Positions 25,735 to 38,209 of a DNA stretch of 64,000 bases are shown piece after piece (position 1 is the first letter of the stretch; every line of letters starts with the position of its first letter). The translations under genes and the position numbers were made by a program. The notes below the pieces were generated by a model that did not search any database, was not told the origin of the DNA, and was given only the letters and a program-made list of their open reading frames with translations. The stretch is from Phellopilus nigrolimitatus (lineage: Eukaryota; Basidiomycota; Agaricomycetes; Hymenochaetales; Hymenochaetaceae), in assembly GCA_021029095.1 (NCBI GenBank), contig JAJOHG010000047.1:182180-246179 (forward strand), in the 5' to 3' direction.

Positions 25735-28700
25735 GTGTCGAAAAAGCCCCCGAGCTCAGAGACCTTTAAAGCAAACAGAGCCAGGCAGAAGGACAAACAC
25801 TCTGATAGCATCTTCGATGCTTTAGCTAGGACGAGGCGAATAAAGCAGGCCAGATACGATTTGAGGGCATCCTTGCTACTCGAAGAATCAGTGATACTTC
25901 ATACCTGTCAATCAAAATCTGTGGTGTTGAACGCCGTTGGTACTAATCGCAGGCGCGAGTCACAAAGCCATCGTGATGCGACCATCGAAGAGCTTCGGGT
26001 ACCAGATTGTACGGCGGATAACTCTGCAAAGAAGTGTCTCTGCAACATTGACGGCGTACCGTTTACAAGAGCGAAAATCGCTAAAGAAATACTAAAAGCG
26101 CACAGCAGCACGCTGGTGAGACATATATATCGTGACATGCGGGTCAAAAGTGCTTGATGATCACTTTTTAGTAACGTGGATATGGAGTCCAGTGTCTGTT
26201 GCGTATAGCTTCATGTTTCAAAGAGCAGTCGATGGGCAATTTTCGGTAGAGGAGGATGTGCGAATACCGCTGGGAATGAGATGATCAAATTGAACAATGT
26301 TGCATAGGAATTGTGATATACGAGTGCACGCGTACCGTTTCAAATGTCAGCGGTTCTGTAAAGTTTCACGACGTTAGTCAGCGAAAAAGAGATTATAGAT
26401 TACCAGATACGAAAGAGAACACCGCACCATCAAATACTATCAAATAACCGCACCGGGATCCACACTGCACCGATTTATACTTGTACTTAGACGGGTTGTC
26501 ACGTTGAAGAGCGATTGATACTGATAGAACTGATTGTTTGAGTCTGACGATCGCAGATCATCTTTGGTTACCAGATAGGTGCACTTCATTAGTCGCGATC
26601 CGAAGAAACAGGAAGACCGGACTTACAAGGCAGGCTGTCCTTCCTCGTTGATGCCCCCAAAGCATCCACATGTCTTTTAGCTTTAAGAAGGCTCCCTCCC
26701 TGATTCCCGTACCTAAATCGACGATATTGCAAGTGATAGGGACTTTGCATGAGGTGAAAAGATGTCTGTGCAAGGTAAGAAAGCACAAAAACGCAGTATA
26801 TCGCATGAGTATCCAGAAACGTGGTGCGCTGGAGCACGGATGCGTAAATCTGCCGCCGGACGAGTTTTCGCGTCGGGGTATCTATAGCGAGGTATAAAAG
26901 AGAGTACTCTGCTTGCCTGAAACGAACTTCGCGACATCATTAAGCTATAAATGAAACCAAGCTGACTATGCTCACTGGTGCACGAATCCAGGGACGAATG
27001 GGACGATACCAAGACTGCCCCATCGGCAAGTCTCTTCCTCCTGATCCTGGTGAATGTCCGAGACTTGAAGAACGAAACCCGATCAAACCTCCAGTAAAGC
27101 CGAATCTGCTCGAGGGTGCGAGTGCGCCAGGACCGAAGATAGCGCCGCCTGAATCCAATCCCAGTTGACCGGCGCCCCGCTCTGTCTAGACCACGCGCAC
27201 ACCTCGGCTATCTTCACATGCACGCCAGAATGCCTTCCTAGAGAGGGCCAACGCGTCATGAGATCGAGTTCTAAACGCCTGGCGTCAGCATGCACGAGTA
27301 TTTAGTAAGTACGTCTGTCAATGAAGATTTTGAACCGAAAGTGCTTGCTCACTGAGATGGGCGACCGCTGTTGACGCCCAACGCGGCGCCTACGGTCCCC
27401 GGACGCAGCGGCTTCTTCGTGTCTTCAAATGACGGCGCACACGCTCTCTGGATACGAACGAGCGCATCTTCGCATTTATTCCGTAGAGATCGCATCCGCC
27501 TCCGCCGCTCTAGTTCCAACGGCATTGTCAGCGAGCGCAGTTGGACTGTAAAGTACCGGACAGGGCGCTCAGAGATTGCGAGAACACATTTATATGTAAG
27601 GAAAATGCCAACATACATAGTTTCTCCTTGACGTACTTTCCACGCCCAAGCAACTCCGGCTCGCATCCGACGGTCACACAATACGTCTCGCCGCAATTTA
27701 TCGACGCGCAACAGAAGAAGAAAGCGATAGACCCAAATGTAGCACGCAAAACGAGCGGGTTGCATCTCAAAACGCGTTATGAAAGGCGCGGGGTTAGGTG
27801 TGGCCTGAGGAGCATAGGCGAGCAGCAGGAGTGACCGGTAGATGAGCTGAATGGGTTGCGCGTGCTCTGCAAGCGTTGAGAGCTGTAAGCGGGACTAAGA
27901 AGAAAAGAAAAGTGATCCCTGGCCGATGCCCTCTCCTGGATATGCCGGCTCCGACTAGAAATATTAGATTTTCAACAAGAAAAGTAATCACGCACCTGCC
28001 AGTAGCTACTTCGCGTCCAAGTTTTGCATGGAGGAGAGGACAAACCACGGCAGAGGAAGTCGAGGACCATTATATCTATGTCAGGTAGCTGAGGCGCTCC
28101 GCGCTAGAAGTGGGCTTGAGAAACATATTCTGGATGATTTCGACAAGCGAATGTGTCGCGAAAAGCATGCATAGCCATCATGAACAGGGAAAAAGCGGGT
28201 GTATTTGGCCAATTAAGTGCAAGAATCTATGTTGGTGTGCTAATGGACAACTTGAAGACGATGAGCGCGAGATCGAGAAACACGCGAAAGACGACTGACT
28301 CACATATGCACATTCTTCCAGCCGAGCCTAAATTCCGCCTCCGCGTCCTCAAGACCACCTCCTGGCGCCGGTCGATGTCGATGGCGAAGGATGGGGGGCC
28401 GACGTCGGCACGAAAGACGTGAGAGTGTTCGGTAGGTGCCGGCGGGTATAGGCGTCACTTCTCGCTTACGGTATCCGGCCGGCAGAAGGGATAATTGCCG
28501 CTGCTGACCAAGACGTGTCCAGTCTGAAGTCATCCCGCCCGTAGCTGCCGCGTCCGTTATGCCTTCACCAAAATCGACCAACCCCCTGCCGACGCTCGAT
28601 CGCCTCGCATACGCCGCGCCGTGTCTGCGATGTGTGGAGGCCCTAGCTCCGCGACGCTGTCTGCGCCGGTGCGGGCACTTACGAAGCGCGCGCCCGCCGT

Positions 28701-30470
28701 CGCTGCTGTTGAAGGACGAGCCGCTGGTGGACGAGCACGCGCCTGCGCCGGATATGGGGGATAGACGCACTGAGAGCTCACAGAGCGGGAAGGGCGTGCA
28801 GCGTGGCGACAGCGGCAGCGGTGGGGAGGGCAGAAGGAGGGTAGGGCGGAGAGGATCGCAAATCCTGCGCGTCCACCGATGACGCGCTCGGCGCACCGGG
28901 GTACGTATTTCGCTTCTTCCCTTTTAAGACACTCAAGCTAATAAACTCGCTAACGTATCCAGGGGTCAAATGTGATGGGCTGGCCGGCGGAGCGTCACTT
29001 CGAACACGAAAGCGCAAAGGGCTGGGGTAATGATATGGTTGGTGCGCTCATTCTATTTTTTCTCTCGCCGCTGTTTATAACACATGCGAAACCTGCGTAG
29101 TCAATCGCTCGGAACGGACACGCAGTCGCTGCACAGAAACCGGACGCTACGCTCACGATCTTCGACGGCAGGCGCCGCCGTAGGGACCCAGACATGTTCG
29201 GCCTCGATGTGAAAACCAAGTTCAAAGGCATGTGCGCGCGCGGTCGTGTCCATTTTGCTTTACTTTCGCATTTTCTCTTCGTTTTTATCGCTACCATGCT
29301 CTTTCTAAATCCCAATCGCTTGGACAGGGACCTCTGTTTCGATTATTACTCTCTTTTGGACTCGGTATTTCCAGGTTGCGGGAGCAAGCGAGACGCATGT
29401 AGAGTTTGTATCTGTGAGTTTGTTGACTGTATCTGTCTCGATGTCGCGCTTATTGTCTCGCTCTCCAGCACGTCGATGTTTTATAGTCATTTGTGAAATA
29501 GTCGCCAACGACAATATATAATATGTAACGCCTCGTCCACGCATTCCTTTCGCAGACGACCTCAATTGCTGAAAACCGCAACAGGGATACTGGCCGAATG
29601 CAAGAAGATCGTGGAGGGACAGCATCCATCCCCAGGTTCGGAAGTCATCTGCTGGCCGATACCGCTGCTAATCTGCGTATGCTCCTACTGTAACTACAGA
29701 GCTTTGGCGGTTAAAAAAAAAGCAAAGATAAGATGATCTCATCGCGCCGCGCGATGGGCGCGGCGCAGTTCGGGCACTGATCAACACTAGTCTGCTCACT
29801 GTCTCTCTTTCAGATCGTTCAAGGAAATTGGCGCCTTCTACGCGAACGGGAAGACCGAACAACGCACTTGGCACAGGTGCGTGCATACCGTCTTGTCTCC
29901 TCAAGACAAACAAGCTAATCGGTACCGTTTATCCATCTGCTCATGGCAACTGCTCGGAGCCTATGCAAAACCCCACAATTACTTACCTGTCAGCGCGAAG
30001 CACGCGCAGGCGTTCAGCAAAGCACTCAGACAATTCTTGTGGATGCGGCACGCAAAGTGGATGCTAGCGTTCGCGCTACTCACGCGCAGGGTGCGGGCTC
30101 ATGTACGAAAATTCCTTAGTTCCGGGAACGAGTACCGAGCCTCAAGACGCTCATGCAAGTCGGCGCGCTTTCTCTCCGACTGCTCTTGTCTTTCTCGCCG
30201 TCTTCGGCGCTAACGGGCTATGTCGGACGATCGCTCCCAGCGCACTGATTAAGTATGGCAAACCGGATGAGCAATACATGCTCGCTGACAATGCATCATC
30301 GGCAACCTTATCTAGCTATTTCATTTTGATATAGACAGTCCAGAGGGGGGCGATCGCATTCAACTCGTATGTATAAATAAATTGAATTTCTTCGCCCAGC
30401 GAAGATTATTTACATTGCAATGACAACTAAATAAGGGCAGAATGAGACAGCAGGAATAAAACAAAGAACA
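25735..30470 (+). pseudogene. Companion gene remnant, unit 5 (type A cassette, unit-specific 5' insert)
   Basis: The 5' open frame is unusually long here, 25735-26157, 140 codons from a GTG codon. It starts with the shared SKKPPSSETFKANRARQKDK and continues into sequence I do not find in other units. About 26160-26920 is also private. The shared sequence resumes near 26950 with GKSLPPDPGECPRLEERNP. The DTPR exon module present in other units is missing: sequence passes from about 28540 straight into the type A acidic region (28559-28882, DEHAPAPDMGDRRTESSQSG). The GVKCDGLAGGASLRT exon follows near 28963. Later, 29160-29240 reads DATLTIFDGRRRRRDPDMFG, 29556-29680 reads RPQLLKTATGILAECKKIVE, and 29950-30070 reads NYLPVSAKHAQAFSKALRQ. 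The tail near 30240 reads APSALIKYGKPDEQYMLADN. Frames are discontinuous. Confidence 0.4.
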
Positions 30471-30588
30471 GGAGTGTATGTGTGTTCGATAGTCCTACAC
30501 ATCTTCTGCACAACTGTTATTAGATTAGTGAGTAAAGCTCTTTATATGAATATAATAATGAAATCACCTTGGAATCCCCCTCACAAAA

Positions 30589-32203
30589 TCAGGAAAACTC
30601 AATGTTGCTCATAGTCTTCATCCTGTAGCTGGTCCCTCCATTGGCTCCCCTCTCTCCAGCATCTTTCAGATGGACTAGCAGGTGGCTCCCGAGGATACAG
30701 AGAAGGCTTGGGCTTCCCAGAACAGTAAGGAGATTAGCCAGAAGACCATTTGTGATGAGCAACTGGACTGAAAATATCTCCATAACACTGCAAAAAATGA
30801 CCCTGTCAAAATGGTCAGCTCATGAACCACTGTTTATGCATGAAGAACAAGATACATAATAAAATAAATGGCCTGATCTTGAATGAGGACCTTAACAAGG
30901 GTGAACTGACTGAAGCCTGCTGTCTCCCTCCAGTGCTCTGCAGCCTTATAAAGTGCTAGAACCATTAGGATAATGGCATACACCATTGGAGCAGCCCTGT
31001 TCCAACTTTCAAGTCAGTCTTAGTGCTTTCCCGAGAACACCAGTACTAACCAGGATAATGCACCCCACACTTTTGGAGGGTTTCTATTGGCCCCACAAAC
31101 TGTTACACCTTTTGCAAGCTCCAATACAGCAACTAAAACCCATGATTAGAAATTACCACTGTAAGATGAACAAGTATCCTTGCACTCTTCATATATGTTG
31201 GGATATACAAGAAGACCCAGACCAAATGCTGCCTCCAGCCCAAATAGAATCCTCAGGCATACAAATAGTCTCTTATCTGTTGTTTACTAAGCTCTATCAG
31301 TAACTATCAGTATTAGGAATGCTCACCCTGCTGGTACAGTGCAAGGACCCTTATCAGAAGAATATCTGTAAGGCATTTACTGTGAGATGAATGTGTTGGG
31401 TATTTTAAGTAGGGAGACATTACAGTCAATCAAAAGGATAGTCATCCAGTCTTCTCTGCAGTGAGCAAGATGTTTTTCTGTTCAGATTTCAGAAACTCAC
31501 CAGCCAGACCCAGAATCCAGGAAAAGCCGAGGCCTTTCAAGATTATCAGTAGAGACTGGAATGCAGTATCTGGGTGCTTACACCTATAAGTGAAGTTCAA
31601 CATTTAGAGTCAGCCACAGTAAGCTATAGTACAGTGATCAGAAATTGCTTGCAGTGTTTCAGTTGCTTGAAGAGTATTATCTATAAATGAAGTGTCAGTG
31701 GACATCCTTGTTTTGACGCATCTCCATTAACACTTTGACTTACATACTATATTAGAAAGGGCTCCAAGAATCCCAATGTAACGATTCTACAATGTGTTAG
31801 AGTGGTTTATCAGAAGAAGCTGTGAAATATCATTTACTGCAAAGTAAATCAAGCTAACAAAGCTGCGAGGAGAGCTCTTCGTTCCACATGGCAAGTAAGT
31901 GTCTGTCTCGCGCTGATATCAACAAGCGACGTACCCAAAAGTATTTAATCTAAATGATGCAATGATCAGTCTAGACGTGAGGATGATAATGCCAGGCCCT
32001 ATCTACCTCCTTGTCCATAGTGATAACTGAAAGATAATTAGATCTTTGGACGACTGATACCTGACATACTAAAACTTACTGGTGTTATAGACCAAGAGAG
32101 TTAGAATTGCCGTTTGAGTGTAGAGTGCGATATCTATCTCTGAGATGTAAAGAGGCACGAAACTTGGGTCAACAGGCTCGACGTCAGAGCGTATTGAATG
32201 CAT
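30589..32203 (-). CDS. DUF6533-type multi-span membrane protein, copy 5
   Basis: Start at 32203 (MHSIRSDVEPVDPSFVPLYI), stop at 30589. Following the layout of the copy at 17406-19021, every exon is open. These are the ITMDKE micro-exon, SSPRSFVSLIYFA, NRYIGILGALSNIV, the GLGFSWILGLAG segment, YILLIRVLALYQQ, the CLRILFGLEAAFGLGLL exon, LELAKGVTVCGANRNPPKVW, the AAEHWRETAGFSQFTLVKV exon, and the last exon ending LGSHLLVHLKDAGERGANGG and SNIEFS. One donor is unusual: after IYEE the intron begins GCAAGG where other copies have GTAAG (31182-31183 on the plus strand), so this intron would need the minor GC-AG class. The membrane role is inferred from the hydrophobic segments; DUF6533 has no known activity. 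The unresolved intron phase after GLAG applies here too. Confidence 0.68.
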
Positions 32204-32235
32204 AGTGGAATGCGTGCAGAAGATTTCAACGAGGT

Positions 32236-35200
32236 TTGAAAGGTGGACTTGGGAGATGCGTCGAGACAGCTCCGCGACCTCAGACATTTAAAGCAAAGAG
32301 AGCTAGGCAAAAGAACAAAAGCTCTGATAAGATCTTTGAGGCATTTTTGCTTGATCAGTACTTCGCGCGAGCTGCTAATGGAGTTGATACGTTGGTAGCG
32401 GCCTCAGACGATATCACCAGACAGGAGTAGAGACGAACAGGGATTCTACAACTCGAAGATCATACAACGTCGCGCCGATCAAGATACTTGCTCTTCGACC
32501 ATGTTATGGTGCGAACCATATTCTTGATGGTGAGATGAAACTGCAGGAGAACAAGGTAGCATCTACACCGTGATTCGAAGCTCGATATCATATCAAAGTG
32601 TGATGATACAAATTATTCTTCTTGAGTCGATCGAGATGCGAAGGGAATCGACGGGACACCGAGACACGAACTTCCCGGATACCCGCGACCTAAGAGCATT
32701 TGAGACGCGTTCGATGATCGTTGGCAAGATCTCGTATACAACGTCCACGAACAGAGAGCGAGCGTTTCGCTACCTTGGTGTACAGATGAGGTAAAGGCGA
32801 ACCACATTTCATTTGCGGATCTCGAAACAAGTTCGTGGATAGCACTACTGACCAGACGCGTCCAAAGCTCGAGAGGAACACACTTAGGACAGTCGCGCTG
32901 CACCAACCTCATCTATAGCCTCGCTCGAAAACTGCATCGCAGCACGGCGCTATACAAATTCCGTCATTAGCATGCGCAACTGTAGATGCACGAGTGACCG
33001 CGAGCGCGACGTGCCAGTGTTCGCAGGAAAGTGTGGGACGTCTTTGCTTTGGCCGTGCTCGCGCAGAAAATGGACAAATCGATCTGGTCGTTGGAGCCTG
33101 GAAACGGAGCCCACACTCACGAATTTCTCCAATGCGCACTCGTATGATGTGTAGCTTAGGATAGAGAAATTCGTATTCTGTAACATCAAGAAGTCAGAAA
33201 AAGAAGTTAGAACAAAAATGCGCGTGCGTACACGAATCTCAAGGTGGCCAGCGGCTACCCAAACTCGCGCACGGCATGTCTCTGCGAAGCAAGCGAACCG
33301 CGCCGTAGAAGCCCCAGCGAGAGCCGCAAAAACCCCCGATGTCAGACCCAAAACCCTGACTTCGAATTCACGCAATCAAGTTGGCGAAAGGATCAGGTCA
33401 GAGCGCACCAGCACCGCTCAAATACGTTCCTATCCATGGATGAGCCGTTCTGTCTGAATCGCGCGCGCTTCCCGGATTATCTTCGCCTGCATGTCAGGGC
33501 GGCCTCCTAGAGCGGGCCAACTCGAGGACGCGATCGTCAGAGCCGAGGAAAGCCGTAATCCGTATTTCGAGGAAGGAATATGAGAACGAAACGTTCTCCA
33601 CACGCAAGGAAAGTCGGCCGGTTGCCAGAGAAGCGCCACTCTGCCTTTTGCACACAACAGGTCTGTCTGGAGTGGCGTGTCGTCTGTGCGACTCGGGATT
33701 TGCGAGAGGAGCGGGAGCCCGCGCGGCTTGAGAGTATTTGGAAGTTTCAACGCGAGGCAGTTGCGTGCAAGGCTGGGAAACAATATGCACGACTATCAGT
33801 GAAAAAAAAACCCCCGAAAACGCTTGCTCACCGCGAACGATGGACGGAGCGCTGTTGATGACCAACGCGGCACCCCTACAGTCTCCAAACGCAGCGGCTT
33901 CTTCGTGCCCAAATGACGGCACGCGTACGAAGAAGCGTCTCTTCGCATTCGTCTCATGTCGAGTTGTCGCCCGCTTTCTCTGCTTTGGTAGAAACGACAT
34001 TGAGTGTCGACGGCAACGACGTCGGGAGGTGCCGCCAATGCTCGGCTTACGGAACCCGGCCGGCACCGCAATACGTAAGTGCTGGACGAGCTCAGGAGGA
34101 GATGATGTACGCAGCTGCTGACGCGCCCTCCTTCCTGCCGGCGTTCGACCGCCCTGCCTCCGCCGCGCATCCAAAACTGGGCCTGCTCGGTGATGCCGGC
34201 AGCGTCGACATCGACACGCCGCGCGCGTACCTTCCTGAGCGCGTCGCGGGCGCGCTCAGCGCTATCACTCGTGAGTAGCCGCGTCTTTCTCCTCCGCGTC
34301 TCGCTCTGAATCGTGTTTGCGTTTCAGCAGCTGCTTCAGGCGCCGTCGACGCGCTAATCGACCCCACCTTGACCGCCCTATCCACCAATACAGCCCCCGC
34401 CGCGCGCACGAGTGTCGACCACGCCTCGATGACCGCGACGCGTGCGCAAGGCCTCCAATTCAACTTCTCCTGCTTTTCCGGCTCCGCGAGCTTGGCTGCC
34501 GGTACGGGCCATCGGACGAGCGCGCGCGCCGAATGACGTCGCAAAATATTTGGGTGCGCCTCTACTTGCCTTCCGTTAGTTCTCCCGCGTCTGTCTAACA
34601 AGCCATCTTCGTATCCCGACGCCACCCTTTCCTTTCTCCAGCCGCGAATTCGATGTCCCCGTCTCAGACACTCCCAGTGTGGTCTCCTCCGCAGCGCCCC
34701 GCTCCCCGGCTCAGCGCGCCCCATCCATGACGTCTCCAGCAGCGACCGCGCAGGCACAGCTAGCGTGTCCCCACCGGTCCCTCTGCCAAGCGGCCCATTC
34801 CGTCGCTTTCGGCCACTCGGACACGGACTACGCGAGCGCGCCTGCAGCGGCGGCAGCGGAAGCAGTAGAAACAGAAACAGCCGTCGCCCCGCTCCCCGGC
34901 ACCGAGCGCGCCATTCCGCCCACCACGCCCTCCGAAGAGCACGCCGCGCGTGGTGTGCCCGCGGCGGACAGGGCCCGCTCCGGCTCCGCGACACCATCTC
35001 TTGCGAGCGTTTACGAAGCGCGCGCGCGCGCAGACGCCGCCGTCGAAGGTTGAGACGCTGGCGGACGAGCACGTATACGCGCTGAGGGCGCGCAGAGCGG
35101 TGAGGACGCGCAGAGCGTCGACAGCGGCACAGGCGGGGAGGGGGGCAGGGAGAAGAGGATGGTCAAGAAGGCGAAGAACAAACTACACCGGCGCTGGCTG

Positions 35201-36440
35201 GTCGCGCCTTTCCCTGGCCGTGTTCGTGTCCGCCAATAAGAAGCATGACGAGATAATGGAGATGGATCACTGTTGATGGACCGTACGAGTGGATGCTGGA
35301 CGTCAAGCTTCCCGACAGCTTCTGCGCCGTCGAAGGGTCGTTCAAAGTCAGCTCATTTGCTTCTTTCTTCTTCTATGTCGCTCACTCTACTGTCAAACAG
35401 TTGCTTTCACCCGTGCGCATTGCATGGTCAGGTGGTGATTTACCTGACGAGCGGCCTTCGCGAAACACGGGTGCGCATATCGCTTCTTCCCTCTCGAGAC
35501 AGCCAGTCTGACCAAGTCGCTCGCATGCCTAGTCCTCTATAGGAGTGGAGCATCGCTTCGAACTCGCTCGTTCTCTCTCATCTGGTGGCGTAACGATGTA
35601 ATTCCCTCGCTTTTTCTAACATTCGGGTATGCGGCTAATGTAACCGTAGGTATCGGTGGTAAAACAAAAGGATGCAGATACGATAATCTCTTCACATTTA
35701 TCGAGCGTCCCGACGCGAGTTGCGCCGTTGAGGCGCTCTTCCAACTTTTGGCTTCACGCTGTCTCTTTTCTTGGTCGCGCAGTAAAACCCGTGCGTCTCC
35801 TATACGAACGGGGGTGACCTCGACGCAGGCGCGTATATACCGTCTTGTATCTTCTGAAGACAAACGAGCTAATCGACCCCGTTAATTCATCTGCTCATGG
35901 CAACTGCTCGGAACCTACGCAAAACTTCCCGAGTTAGTTAACCAGTCAGCGCGAAGCACCCGCAGCCATTCAGCAATGTGCTAAGAAAAAATTCGTGGAT
36001 GCGGCGTGCAAAGTAGACGCTAGGGTTCGCGCTAGTCGAGCAAACTTCGCGCACAGTATGCGGGCTCGTGTACGAAAAATGCGTATCTCCGGGCTACCGA
36101 GCCTGGAGATGCGCATGCAAGTCTGCGCGCTTTCACTCCGCCTGCTCTCGTTGTCTTTCTCGTCTTCGGCGCTAATGGGCTATGTCGGTCTCGCAGGACG
36201 TTCGCTCCCAGTGCACTGATTAGGAACGGCAAACCGGATGAGCAATACATGCTCGCCGTTAGTGTATTGTCGGCAACCGCATGTACCTATTTCGTTTTGA
36301 TATATACAGTCCAGAGGAGACAATCGCATGCAACTCGTATGTATAAATAAACTGATTTTTTTTGTCCAGCGAAGATTCTTTATATTGCAATGACAATTAA
36401 ATAAGAGCAGAACGAGACAGAAAAATAAATAACAGAGCGA
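32236..36440 (+). pseudogene. Companion gene remnant, unit 6 (type B cassette)
   Basis: Opens with RPQTFKAKRARQKNKSSDKI (32236-32430). The WQDLVYNVHEQRASV module can be read at about 32700-32940. A stretch at 33218-33510 gives the clearest TQTRARHVSAKQANRAVEA module, and 33580-33858 the VCATRDLREEREPARLES module. The exon DAGSVDIDTPRAYLPERVAG (about 34130-34270) is followed by a clean 57-nt intron, 34271-34327 (GTGAGT to TTTCAG). The next exon starts AAASGAVDALIDPTLTAL and is shifted by a 2-base insertion near 34525. The Ser/Ala/Pro-rich exon (about 34650-35053) is the best open version of that region. The type B cassette, 35275-35510, includes EWMLDVKLPDSFCAVEGSFK and YLTSGLRETRVRIS. Then 35650-35750 reads GIGGKTKGCRYDNLFTFIER. 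Still fragmented. No family recognised. Confidence 0.42.
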
Positions 36441-36556
36441 ATAGGAGTGCAGGCATGTTTGACCGTCCTATACATCTTCATGACTGTTATGAGATTAGTA
36501 GGTGAAGATATAAACTATTAGAACAATGAAATCACCTTGATATCCTTCTCACAAAA

Positions 36557-38178
36557 TTATGAAAACTCGATGTTGCTCATGGTCTTCATCTTGTAACTGG
36601 TCCCTCCATTGGCTCCTCTCTCCCCAGCTTCCTTCAGATGGACCAGCAGGTGACTTCCCAGGACACAGAGAAAGCTGGGACTACCCAAAACACCCAGGAG
36701 ATTAGCCAGAAGAACATTTGTGATGAACAGCTGGTTTGACATTATCTCCATAACACTGACAAAGATGACCCTGTCAGAGTAGTTAGCTCCTAAACTGCTA
36801 GTCATGCATGAAGAGAAAATACATAATAAAATAAATGGCCTGATCTTGGATGAGCACCTTAACAAGGGTGAACTGACTGAATCCAGCTGTCTCCCTCCAG
36901 TGTTCTGCAGCCTTATACACTAGTGCTAGACCCATTAGGATAACTGCATACACCATTGGAGCAGCCCTGTTCCAACATTCAAGTCAATTTAAGTGCTTTC
37001 CCAAGAACACCAGCACTGACCAGGATAAAGCAGACCACACTTTTGGAGGGCTTCTATTTTCTCCACAAAATAGTACACCCTTTGCAAGCTCCCCTACAAC
37101 AACTGATAACCTTTGGTTAGAAATTGCCACTGAAGAATGAACAAATTCTCTTACTCTCTCGATAGATGGTACCATATATAAGGATACCCAGGCCAAATGC
37201 TGCCTCCAGTCCAAATAGAGCCCTCAGACATGCAGCTAGCCTCTTATCTATTGTTTTTTAAAACTAGCAGTAATTGGCAGAGTTGGGAATGCTTACCCTG
37301 CTGGTACAGTGCCAGCACCCGCATCAGAAGAATATCTGTAAGATAATTAGTGCAGGATTAATGTGTTGGGTATTAAAAGTAGGGAGACATTACAGTCAAT
37401 CAAAAGGATAGTCATCCAGTCTTCCCTGCAATGAGCAAGATGTTTTTCTGTTCAAATGTCAGAAACTCACTAGCCAGATCCTGAATCCAGGTAAATCCGA
37501 GGCCTTTCAATATTATCAGTAGAGACTGGAATACAGTATCTGGGTGCTTACAACTATAATTGAAGTTCAGAGTTAGCCACAGTAAACTATAATACAGTGA
37601 TCAGAAATAGCTTGCAGTGTTTCATTTGCTTGAAGAGTCCTTACTATGAAAGACATATCAATGGATGTTCCTTGTTTTGATGCATCTCCATAAACATTTT
37701 GACTTACACGCTATACCGGAAAGGGCTCCAAGAATCCCAATGTAGTGATTCTGAAATCATGTATTGAAACAGTTGATCAGAGAAAAATGTACGATACTAC
37801 ATACTGCAAAGTAAATCAAGCTAACAAAGCTGCGAGGAGAGCTCTTCATTCCACACGACAAGTAAGCATATATCTCATGCTGATATCAAACTAATGACGG
37901 ACCCAAAAGTATTTAATCTAAATGATGAAATGATCAGTTTAGACGTGAACACAATAATGCCAAGCCTTATTTACCTCCTTGTCCATAGTGATAACTGAAA
38001 GATAATATGACATGAGATTTTTAAACAGCTGGCACCTGACATACCAAAACTTACTTGTGTTATAGACTAAGAGAGTTAGAATCGCCATTTGAGTGTATTG
38101 TTGGATATCTATCTCTGAGATGAAAAGAGGCACGAGGCTTGGATCAACAGGCTCGACGTCAGAGCGTATTGAATGCAT
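36557..38178 (-). CDS. DUF6533-type multi-span membrane protein, copy 6
   Basis: Start at 38178 (MHSIRSDVEPVDPSLVPLFI), stop TAA at 36557, where the other copies mostly use TGA. Exons follow the layout of the copy at 17406-19021 and are open on hand splicing. Copy-specific changes are small. The RY motif reads NHYIGILGALSG. A 3-base in-frame insertion gives ALVYKAAEHW. The last exon is entered through TTTGTCAG. The 3' part carries VVVGELAKGVLFCGENRSPP, then ALSW, the AAEHWRET exon, and a last exon with LLGVLGSPSFLCVLGSHLLV and the SNIEFS ending. It probably encodes a complete DUF6533-type integral membrane protein. It diverges from the unit 7 companion and converges on the unit 6 companion. 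The intron phase after the GLxxA segment is unresolved. Confidence 0.68.
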
Positions 38179-38209
38179 AGTGGAACGCGTGCAGAAGATT
38201 TGAAAGAGG

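Noticed and set aside
31600..31680. An ultra-short 22-26 nt intron inside the DUF6533 genes
   Set aside because: A GTGAGT...CAG of 22-24 nt after GLAG and a GTAYTT...TAG of about 26 nt before the last exon looked spliceable. For the second, a 70-odd nt intron fits all copies better. For the first I could not settle the boundary and do not claim a micro-intron.
34092..35072. Minus-strand 326-aa ORF, and a similar 347-aa ORF at 39742-40785
   Set aside because: Long only because CpG-rich codons avoid stops on the reverse strand. They cross the conserved plus-strand intron at 34271-34327.
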